NCBI RefSeq assembly: GCF_037126465.1
Contig: NC_088205.1
Coordinates: 30,983,482 to 31,047,481 of the forward strand
Source: Ornithodoros turicata
Lineage: Eukaryota > Arthropoda > Arachnida > Ixodida > Argasidae
Length of the DNA stretch: 64,000 bases
Reading direction: 5' to 3'
Below are positions 42,101 to 51,185 of this stretch, piece after piece. The number at the start of each line of letters is the position of its first letter. Positions within the stretch are counted from its first letter, which is position 1. The position numbers were made by a program, and so were the translations under genes. The notes under the pieces were generated by a model. It had not been told where the DNA came from. It saw only the letters and a list, made by a program, of their open reading frames with translations, and ran no database searches.

Positions 42101-42941
42101 TCATTCAGAGGTTGTTACTCCGGGCAGCGTGGAAGAGGTGTAGTTATCAGAGTAGATGCCGTTGTCGGTTGTTTCCGGGTAGATCATAGCAAGCGGCACC
42201 CCTGCAAACGAAGAGTGAACGGTTCAGTCAGACGTAATGTACACCACAACATGGGAAATATCATAGCTTCATCAGTGGCAATACTGTATCACACCATATG
42301 AGCTCAACGCCCATCAACACTGACAATTTGAGACTGAACGACTTTCTCGTAATGAGTAGCAAGCTACAAGCTCTAGCGAACAGGTAAGGAAATGTTAATG
42401 AAATAACCTGAGAACGAGAGGCACCGATAATCCGAACCTACTGTTATTCTCGTAATTCAGGATATTTTATGCCCCAGGACCAGGAGAATACAAGTTCGTA
42501 TCAACGTAACCAAATGACGCAAAGGCCTCGCCAGAAATGCACGACGACGTATGGTAAATTCCGTAGCTCCGGTACATACTTGTACCTCCCTCTCTGGCCT
42601 ATTGCGAAGATCTAAACAAAGCAGCAAATAACGGCACTAAATTTTCAGTCAGCATCGGTTCGTAAAATACCGTTTAGATCCAAACCCATTGGAACGATAT
42701 TATTAGAGGTCACCAACGTTGTAGAAATGTTGGACAACCTACCTGGAACACACCATGTTCCACCGCAGGGCTTCGTGCAGCATTCCAGACCATCCAGTTC
42801 GCATTGTTCTGGTGTACACTCTTCGAAGGCACAGTCGCTCACCTGTCCATCGTTGCTGGGACAAATGGCGTACGCTGCAGCAAACAGGCAAGCGCAGAAC
42901 AGGAGGACGAAGGTATGAGAGACCATTGTTAGATGCTGCAT
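42101..42941 (-). CDS. Secreted WAP-like cysteine-rich peptide, two exons
   Basis: Exon 1 (42941-42743) starts at ATG 42941; a second in-frame ATG at 42925 has the better context (ACAATGG). It encodes a clear signal peptide ([19 protein letters not shown]). A compact eight-cysteine domain follows: [28 protein letters not shown] and TWC. The pattern C-C-C-C-CC-C-C fits a WAP four-disulphide core. The donor is CCAG|GTAGGT. Exon 2 (42201-42101, acceptor CGTTTGCAG) joins in phase and adds [19 protein letters not shown] and [11 protein letters not shown] before TGA. The mature peptide is about 75 residues with a short Thr/Ser-rich tail. WAP peptides are often protease inhibitors or antimicrobials; the activity here is unknown. 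The gene has its own TATA-like box and AATAAA. It is the most convincing host gene in the window. Confidence 0.75.
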
Positions 42942-42990
42942 GGACAAGCGCAAGAAAGGTTGTTGCGATACGCTGTGGAAGGTTTTCCCT

Positions 42991-42998
42991 TAAATATG
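42991..42998 (-). promoter_or_regulatory. TATA-like box of the WAP-like gene
   Basis: CATATTTAAGG on the minus strand is centred about 52 bases before the first ATG, which fits a start site some 20 bases before it. Confidence 0.5.
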
Positions 42999-43266
42999 GT
43001 TGAAAGGAGAAGGTTAAATCTTATCTGTGTTGTGGATTCACACCCCTACCCCCGTGGAAAGAAGCATGCCGATACACATGTATCCCCCCATGCGTGATTG
43101 TACCAGCGATACGAAAACAGGACGTGTGGACAATTTAAAGATAGGGAAACTTGATATGGTACGGCCGTCGAAAAAGTGATTAAATTGGACAAAAATCCTA
43201 GAGATACGGAACACGAAGATGACACGAGGAACAATCGTGACTCTTTGACATCTTGGTGTCTCGCGT

Positions 43267-43419
43267 CCCAAGCAGCAAAATGTACTGAAAGTCGGGTGCA
43301 ATAGGGGTGGACGGGTAGGTGGAAGGCCTTGAACAGACTCGTGAAACTAAGGAACATCGATAAGACACATACCGTCCACCCCTAGTGCACTCGACTTTCA
43401 GTACATTGTGCTGCTGGGG
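43267..43419. mobile_element. 153-bp palindromic MITE, copy 1
   Basis: TIRs start CCCAAGCAGCAAAATGTACT and, on the other end, CCCCAGCAGCACAATGTACT. Arms of about 48 bases flank a 55-base centre. GT occurs on both sides as a possible 2-bp duplication. It is the same family as 48334-48485, in opposite orientation. Confidence 0.8.
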
Positions 43420-43441
43420 GTCTCTGAGCTTTTTGTCATAT

Positions 43442-44005
43442 GGGTGCGTTCTTAAACTCTCGTGTGGGTTGTAGTCATGTGACTAGGTTGTACCATGTGA
43501 TCGCATGATTAACTGGGTTTTGGAACGACGCAGTGCTAAGAAGCGAAGAATGACTAAAAGGGTAAAATAATCACATTTTGCTGGCACACTGAGTCGTTGG
43601 TAATAAAAATAAACGATTACAAGAAAAGTACTTGCCAGGTTTGGAATTGTTCCTGCAGTTCGCAGCCGACATGACAGCGACAATGGATGACGAGTCGCTT
43701 CGTCATCCATTTGTAGCTGTCATGTCGGCTGCGAACTGCAGGAACAACTCCAAACAAGACAAGTGATTTTCTTGTAATCGTTTATTTTTTATTCCCAAGG
43801 ACGCAGTGTGCCAGCAAAATTTCAATATTTTACCCTTTTAGTCGTTCTTCGCTTCTTAGCACTCGTTTGCCAGCTGTAACCGCACTTCTAAGCCGGGCGT
43901 CTCGACCCACTGCATCATTCCAAAACCCAGTTAATCATTCGATCACATAGTGCAACCTGGTCACGTGACTACAACCTACCCGAGGGTTTGGTTAGGAACG
44001 CACCC
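43442..44005. mobile_element. 564-bp foldback element
   Basis: Ends GGGTGCGTTCTTAA and, inverted, GGGTGCGTTCCTAA open two arms of about 250 bases. These stay near-complementary to the centre (ATGACGAGTCGCTTCGTCAT at about 43688). The right arm carries an extra insertion near 43865-43920. The GGG start resembles Tourist/PIF MITEs, but no TWA duplication is visible. It has no ORF. Confidence 0.8.
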
Positions 44006-44992
44006 ACAAAGCAAACCGAAACGATGTGAAAGCTTTCTTTGCGAGGTGTCCCGAAAAACAAACACCACCCACCACACGCTTTCCTTTCTCTAAGGGCTAC
44101 CAGTTTGCAACCGCACAGCACTACTGCACTGCCTACTAACCATCTTGCTCAGAGAAATGAATGCTGCGAATGGTGCGTGTGTGCCTCCCTTTTACAAGGA
44201 AAAGTCCTGTCACAAAAAACAGACTGACACTGTTCATAAATAAAAAAGCAGTTGAAGGGAGAACAGCCGATAAAGCCCGCACAAAACGGTGGAAGATTAG
44301 CAGACGACAGCGTCCGTGACGTCATTACCCGCACCTACCCTCCGGTTAGGGGAGAGTCGTCGAGGGGAGGTGCAGTACTTCATATATTTGGACCAGCACT
44401 ACGTTGATTTGCCGCACTGACTGTTTAGTAGCATCCGCAGTTCTTTGTAACTAAACCACGTGACATTTGCTACCGTCACGTCTGCCTAGCCGACGATCCC
44501 TGCAAGCGAAAGATATCGGAATGTTGCGAAGCACGTGACCGCATGTCTTATCTTCGTTGGATGATGACAGACGGGTCGAAAAACAAAATAAAGAGCGGCT
44601 ACTGCGGCCGAGAGCTCGCCTCCTTGATGGTTTGTTTCTCTTCACTCTTTCTTTTCAGCCTAGATTATCGAGTTGCTGTGTACAGGAAGCTGGGAACACT
44701 TTGTCACGGAACATAGGCCGATGGTAGATTGTTCAACTAAATTCTCATTTAGCTAAACTATGGCGCTTTCTATACAGTGTACCTCGCCGCACATATTAGT
44801 TGTTATGTAATTCTTTTGCTCCCTATGTAACTATAAAGGAACATGGTATCGGTCATAAAAAACGAAATTGTGGCACCGCAGTAGTATTCTCTCTGCACGC
44901 ACGGTTTTACATATATATATATATATATATAGCGCGAAAGATATATTCCTTATTTCCTTGATGCTTCTTCCTTGCTCCTTATTTTGTTACAG

Positions 44993-45023
<31 letters not shown>

Positions 45024-45254
45024 AGAAAAATGCCACACTTGTATTATTAACCGAAAATGCTTGAATGGAATTGATGTTACACAAAGGGTTCCTAGAACAT
45101 CATGTTAAACTCATTTTATCCACTGATTGAGCGGCCTAAGAGCGCTGTTAGCGTGACATTATACAATAACAACGAATACACTGATGATGATAAATGGGGA
45201 AATTCGCCACCTGGGGTTGTGGCCCACAACCGACAGCCTTAATGCCGTCATTAT
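44006..45254. other. Spacer with TA microsatellites
   Basis: (TA)n tracts lie at about 44911-44931 and 44993-45013, the second followed by GAGAGAGA. No gene is recognised. Confidence 0.5.
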
Positions 45255-46580
45255 AACAACAACAACTTTATTTTTGACCTTGGAGAGTGGGGAGTTTCAT
45301 CGCCACAGGCGATACTCTACCCTATTGCTGGTGGGAATGGGGGGAATAAAATAACGAGCCCCTTCACAATAACGATCGAAGTCCGAGGTGTCCAGAAATG
45401 TCAGAAGAGCTTTGAGCGCAGAGCGTTGCTGGGCTGGATTGGGCCAGGGACCAAGCAATTTCGATAGGAAGAAAGGCTGACGAAGCTGACGAAGAGACTC
45501 GGAGAGTGTGGTTCGGGAAGGTTGGTAGTGAGGGCAATGAAGAAGTATATGCTCCTGATCCTCAAGAGCACCACAGTGGCAGCAGGTGGGAGAGTCAACT
45601 TGTCTCAAGCGGTAACGCCACTGAGCTGTAAAGGCCACATCGAGGCGCATTCGGTGGATTAATGCAGCATCTTGACGAGAGGTGTTTCGTGGCATGCGGA
45701 AAGCGAGCGTTGGATCAACTCTGCTCAACATAGGGGGGGGAAGAATGTCGGTTGTCCGTTGGCGGGAAGCCAGGGGTGTCACTAGGCGTCGCAGAATTGA
45801 ACGGTGCTCTCCTCTCAGCAGAACAATACTGATCCGTTTCCGATACGAGAGTGCTGCTTCTGCGGCGCTGTCGGCCTGCTCGCTCCCCACGACAGCACAA
45901 TGGGCTGAAACCCACTGGAGAACTAGCCTGTGGCCTGCTGCGTAGATAGTGTGGTAAGCCATTAACACATCTGTGACTAGGGGTGCGGATGGGCCTCGTA
46001 TGCCGGAATTTTCATATGCTTGAAATGCCCATTCCCGGGGTGTAAAATCAGCGATGTGTTGTAGAAAGAAAAGGATGGCATAGACCTCCGCAGCTGTGGA
46101 GGAGGTTGGATGTGAAAGGCGTCTTCCGTGCACTACGCCTTCGGATGGTATGACGAATGCTGAGGCGGACTTGTTGTTTCGGGATGCGCCATCGGTATAT
46201 GCTGCCATAAACGTAGAAAACTTCTTGTCTACCAGAGCATGAAAATGGGCTCGGAGGATTTGAGGGACGACCTGATCTCTTCTTTCCAGAAGGTTTGGGA
46301 GGCGTACAAAAGTGGGCGGTACCGGTAGAAACCAGGGGGCTTCCGGCGGTATAGTGTCCTTAGTTATGAAGCCAGTGAGAGTCTGGCGTGTCCTCTGCGC
46401 TACTCGATAGAAGTCGCTTTCAGGCCGGTATCGAATTTTCCTGAGGAGCGGGTGGCGGGGAATGTGAGCACGCAAACGGAGGTAGTGCCGAGGTGTTTCC
46501 CGTTCACGGAGAACCTCAGCCAGTACTTGCAGTGTTTCAGCCATTCTTGGAACTCCGAGGCATTCGGACGGCGTCATTAT
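45255..46580 (-). pseudogene. 5'-truncated LINE (I/R1-like): RNase H and zinc-finger tail
   Basis: The open minus frame is 46577-45297. It encodes the end of a LINE ORF2: an RNase H domain (AAYTDGASRNN, TAAEVYAILFFL, QWVSAHCAVVGSEQAD) and then a CCHC-like CCHCGALEDQEHILLHCPHY motif. Endonuclease and reverse transcriptase are missing. The first and second acidic residues are kept, but the place of the third (normally Asp in an S/TDSxxA motif) reads YENSGIRG. After the stop, AATAAA and a TTG-type tail (45250-45270) mark the LINE 3' end. LINEs insert by target-primed reverse transcription, and 5' truncation is common. Confidence 0.88.
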
Positions 46581-47319
46581 AGATTATAAAGATACAAGTT
46601 GAAAAGCGTAATATACATGTGCCCTATGACTTGCGAAGTGCGTGCTTGGTGTGCCCCCCCCCCCCCGCCATATTACTTCTGTCATACTACCCTCACTCGT
46701 TCTGAGACCTTTGTCCTACATTTTGCAGTTGATCCGTTCACCGTATGTGCATCTGTTTGCATTTTCATCGCTTGTAGGCGTCCTGGGGTGGCCCTGACTC
46801 TGTCGCGACTCATATCCCCATCTTTTTCTTTTACCTCATCACCGCCATCATCAGGTTATATTAAAAAGGGTGTAACATAGTAACAAATAAAACCTATTGA
46901 CATTGAACACGGTTAAGGATATAATGTCATGATTGTTGAGTATATGGTCTCATGTTGAAGTGTAAATTAGGAAACCCTAACCGGAGTTTGAGACTTCATA
47001 AATGAAAATGCACTACTTGATATTGCCTTTTGCTATGAGGTACACTAGAAGTCAAGAGTTTTGTGCTTCAATACTTGATCTGTTCCTGGTGCCTAACACC
47101 CTTCACTGAAAATGGGACTGCCAAGTACTTGGTTGACATTCAGATCACAAGATGGTTCTTGAGATGCACCATATAAAATTTAAGCATGACAGACCTTAAC
47201 TTCTGCGGGTTTCTTTCGAATTGTCGCCACTATACGAGTGTATTATGTGTTATATAATTAATGTACGTTCCCTACTCCTTCCCAGGTCCCTTCTGGGACC
47301 AGTATTCTGAAATAAATGT
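46581..47319. other. Intergenic, no gene seen
   Basis: It includes a C14 run at about 46654. There is no recognisable coding sequence. Confidence 0.45.
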
Positions 47320-47327
47320 ATAAATCG

Positions 47328-48156
47328 CAGAGTTGTGCCTAACTCGTTACAAGTAACTCGTTACCTGGTAACGGTTACTTTTTTTGGTAACGAAGTAACG
47401 ATTCAGTTACTTTTTAAAAAATTGTAATAGTAACGGAATCAGTTACAAAAATTGGTAACTCGTTACTGACGTTACTCGTTCCTTTTCTTGAGCACGGGGA
47501 GCACATTTCGGCATTCCGTGTGGTGCAATGCCTGCAGGTTTGACCTGCGTGACGTGTGACTCAAAGTATTATTGCAGTCCGTCACTGTGTGTTGTTGTCC
47601 TTTCTCTTGTTTCCGTAATCTCCGACCATCAGTCCTTCCCAAGAATGGCCACCAATTGTGCTATGGCTACAAAAAACGTGTTTCGACTTTTCTTATCTTT
47701 GCTAAGCTTCTGAGAGCTCTAAATTATGACGCAACCCCTCGTCTATTTTGGTGAACCGTTGGTGATCTGTGGCATGAAAACCAGTGTTTTTTTCTTGTGT
47801 TTTCGTAATCTCCGATCACCCCCACTTCGGAAACAAGGGAGAAGGTTCAGGCAAACTGATATAGGTTCATGGTAACGGGCCAAGGGACACGGAACACGAA
47901 GGACGGACGACAAATTTCGAGTATCAGCTTCTCCTGAAGTGCAATTCCTCATTAATAAAGAGTTGAAGGCAAGTGACGGCGTGTTTGTTGGCTCCTTTAA
48001 CTATGCTGCGGTAACGTAAAAGTAACTCGTTACGTGTGAGTAACGAGAACTCGTTACTTTTGTATGTTGGTAACGAGTAACGTATTTAGTTACTTTTTTC
48101 TGAAGTAACGGGTAACGGTATTTAGTTCCTTTTTTTCGGTAACGGGCACATGTCTG
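47328..48156. mobile_element. hAT-like GTAACG-rich MITE, 829 bp, perfect 8-bp TSD
   Basis: Ends CAGAGTTGTGCCTAACTCG and, inverted, CAGACATGTGCCCGTTACC are hAT-like. ATAAATCG flanks both sides exactly (47320-47327 and 48157-48164). Both ends are packed with GTAACGAGT/ACTCGTTAC words, and the centre is unrelated DNA without ORFs of note. Confidence 0.88.
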
Positions 48157-48333
48157 ATAAATCGTTATATTTTCGTGTCGTCCCCTTTGTCTTCCGGATT
48201 CCTTCCCTCTACTGACTGCTCATATGCAGACTGTAATCAGCAATTCCATCGCTTCCGTTGGTTAGCTGCAGTTAACGTATATCTCACGCTTATAGCCCAC
48301 CACCGACTTAAACATTTCTATCACAATCCCCCG

Positions 48334-48485
48334 CCCAAGCAGCACAATGTACTGAAAGTGGAGTGCAATAGGGTGGACGGTCTGTGTCTTATCAGTGTTC
48401 TTTAGTGTCAGGAGTCTGTTCAAGGCCTTCCACCTACCTGTCCACCCCATTTGCACTCGACTTTCAGTAGATTGTGCTGCTTGGG
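48334..48485. mobile_element. 152-bp palindromic MITE, copy 2
   Basis: TIRs begin CCCAAGCAGCACAATGTACT and, inverted, CCCAAGCAGCACAATCTACT. The loop is the reverse complement of the loop of the copy at 43267-43419. CG on both sides is a possible 2-bp duplication. Confidence 0.8.
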
Positions 48486-48991
48486 CGTCACCGGACCTCG
48501 CAACCTGGAAGGTAAAGGTCGCTCAAATGAAGGGAACGATGAGCACATATCACGAATATCACTACCCAAAGGCAGAACCGGCTGATCGAACACGTCTTTA
48601 TCGTTATCAAAGTACACGTGCCCCAGACCCGAGGGCTGACGAATGTCAGCACTGATATCTGGGTGTGCCATTCGTTTGACTGCAGGTGACACTCAAGGGG
48701 CATTTTGCATGCAGAGCAAAGAAAAGGCACGCTCATCGCTTAACGGCAGGTGTGTAATCACGTCACGAGTAGCACTGAAATGAGCCGCGAGAGGCGATTA
48801 GATCGCATAGCGCCGAGATACGCTTGGCGCCATCTCTCGGCAGGAACATCGGCGGGTACATATGACAACCGCCGAACGGCTCACCAGTCCTTCTAGCCCG
48901 CCATAGTACCAGGCGGGTGACACTTCCCTTGGCTGCAATGGAGCCAGTATTTCCTGCGTTACAGCGCCCCTTGCGGATGATGGACTCTTAC
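48486..48991. other. Intergenic, upstream of NRF1-type site
   Basis: No coding content is recognised. Confidence 0.4.
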
Positions 48992-49003
48992 TGCGCATGC
49001 GCA
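48992..49003. promoter_or_regulatory. Perfect NRF1-type palindrome
   Basis: TGCGCATGCGCA is the full consensus of NRF1/EWG, a factor of CpG promoters. It lies 25 bases before an ATG whose frame runs into a strong splice donor (GTAAGT at 49126). Confidence 0.5.
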
Positions 49004-49027
49004 GTCACGCTGCATGTGGATAGAGGG

Positions 49028-49125
49028 ATGCGTAGCTCGTTCAGGCTGAGGCTTGCGTCGGACGCTATTGCACATACGTATCCGCCGTCGGTTTTGCTGC
49101 TTCCTGTTTCCTCACGCACTTTCTG
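49028..49125 (+). CDS. Putative first exon of an unknown gene
   Basis: ATG at 49028 opens 32 codons plus two bases, ending TTTCTG before GTAAGTATG, a strong donor. The short peptide (RSSFRLRLASDAIA..) is not recognised and may be 5' UTR instead. No second exon was found downstream; the next 130 bases lead into a hAT-like element. Support comes only from the NRF1 site and the donor. Confidence 0.25.
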
Positions 49126-49265
49126 GTAAGTATGCGTTGTACTTACTTTGGCATGCAAGTTGTGTGTATCCACATTTCATTCCAATGAAGTGACAATGTA
49201 TTTTATTCGCAACATGAAATAAAAATAATACATCTGCATAAATAACAAACGTCAGTGCATATATA

Positions 49266-49701
49266 CATGGAGTGAAACCGAAGCGAATATTGGTTCCATT
49301 ACGGTTACGGTAATCTCCGTTTTAATATTTGCGGAAACAACATGGAACGCTTGCTGTCTTAAAGGATCCCAGTAATACAGTTCATAACTCGACGTACGCA
49401 GTACATGTCATACGATGCGTATGTCATCCGATATTTTGGTTCAAGCGCATAATATAGTATGTTGTCTACACAAGTAATAAACGAAAAGCTTTAGTAAAAG
49501 CACATACTACAACACTTGTTGAGTTGTATACCTATGCAAATATATCGCATTCAAAGGTGTTCGCCTTCACGCTTGAAATGATTTATATGAATCGGAACAG
49601 GTTACGGTTTGGGCTAATTTCCGACGGTGAACTGCCGTTACGGTACTTGAAAAAAATTGGGTTCCAAACGGGTTTCAGGTTCGTTCCAGTTTCACTACCT
49701 G
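49266..49701 (-). mobile_element. hAT-like GGTAACCGG-family copy, internally deleted
   Basis: The minus strand begins CAGGTAGTGAAACTGGAACG at 49701 and follows the element at 40718-41561 (GTTTGGAACCCAATTTTTTTC, AAGCGTGA). The other terminus is near 49266 (CATGGAGTGAAACCG). No matching target duplication is visible. Confidence 0.7.
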
Positions 49702-50181
49702 GCTGTTGTCAAGGTGTCAACTACAAAACGGCGATAAGTTACAAATCGCATAAAAAATGTTTCGCGTAGACAATAAATAGAACATGTTGGGATACTGTAG
49801 ACATCAACAAACTCATGACCCGAATAGACTCGCAAAGTTTATGCGTACAAACAAACTACAAGGCCTCCACTATGGATAAAAAATAAAATGCACAGCATAA
49901 GTGAAAGCAGAACGGCAAGAAAAACAAATCACATTCAGTTCAGGTCCACACTGATGGTGTATGTATGCAATATACCGCTACAGTTGCTCGTGAACAATTC
50001 ATTTCTCAATGTTAGTGGTGCTAAGTGATTACACCCGCTTCTGTAGCCAGTAGTAGAAAACACTGAACTACTGAGTATTGAACAACAAAAACTGATCAGT
50101 GATCACATTTATCTTGCATATCAGGTCCCTTGAACGAAAGAGCAAGGCTACCTGTTACGCAAGTAGGGAAGGGCAGACATC
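49702..50181. other. Intergenic, no gene seen
   Basis: AT-rich spacer between two hAT-like elements. Confidence 0.45.
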
Positions 50182-50189
50182 GTCATAAG

Positions 50190-50822
50190 CAGAGTTGTAC
50201 ACTTTACTTTAAAAAAGTAATTGATTACAATTACTGTTATTACTGCACAAAAAGTAATTCTTTCCCATTACAAATTACTTGATAAAAAATGTAATACATT
50301 ACCGATTAAAAATGTAATGCGTTACTTTTCCCGTTACTTTGCCTGCAGTGCACAACCATGAAATTCACAAATACATTTGAAAGCAACATATAAAACACAT
50401 ACACGCATTTAAAACAACATCGAATCATCTGCTTCGTTTTGTTACTATCCAGCCCGCACAATTTATAAATACAGTCACTTATTTTACTGTTGCTCCAGTA
50501 GGCCGCGTTGTAAGGGGTCATATAGTACTGTGGTGTGCATGAAACACGTGTGGACTAGAGACGGCCGTCACAGTGACCTCTACGTCATTACTTCAGTCGC
50601 ACTCGTTGTGGAACAGAACAACAGATTTGTTTGCTGAAAAGGGTTGCCATTGCTCACAGAAGGTTAAGAAAGTAATCGATTACTCAGTATTTGATTACCA
50701 AAATTGTAATCAGATTACTTGGAAAATTACTTGCTCACAAGATTAATTGATTAGATTAAAAAATACTGAAAAGGTGGATTACTAGTAACGCAATTACTAA
50801 AAACACGTTACGTACAACTCTG
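50190..50822. mobile_element. hAT-like GTAATTACT-rich MITE, 633 bp, with 8-bp TSD
   Basis: Ends CAGAGTTGTACACTTTAC and, inverted, CAGAGTTGTACGTAACGTG are TIRs. Flanks GTCATAAG (50182-50189) and GTCATGAG (50823-50830) match at 7 of 8. Subterminal DNA is rich in AGTAATTGATTAC words. No transposase frame is present. Confidence 0.87.
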
Positions 50823-50830
50823 GTCATGAG

Positions 50831-51185
50831 AAAATTGAGAGTGAGCAAGTGATAGAAAAAGCCCCAACAGTCAACAGTGTTATAACATGCTGTGACTTGA
50901 CAAGCAGAGATGGTGGGTATGGTGGCGCTGACATGGCACTAACAACACTGAATAAGTACCACTGAGTTGTAGCAAAAACAACAATATAGGATGCAGATGA
51001 CAAATGCATTATCGAATGAATGAAAATGTTCAGTCAGCTATATACACTCACAAAATTATGTATATATGTACAAAAGCTAGGATCCCATAATGTGCAACAC
51101 ACTGAATGAAACACGGACAGAAGAACACAATACAAGGAATACACACTGTATGCTGCAAATGTTGACTGCATATACACATATTTGC
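50831..51185. other. 3' flank of the THAP gene
   Basis: No coding content; the 3' UTR of the minus-strand THAP gene should lie here. Confidence 0.4.

Noticed and set aside
47328..48156. GTAACG-rich stretch as a simple minisatellite
   Set aside because: Hallmark CAG termini and a perfect 8-bp duplication show it is a transposon.
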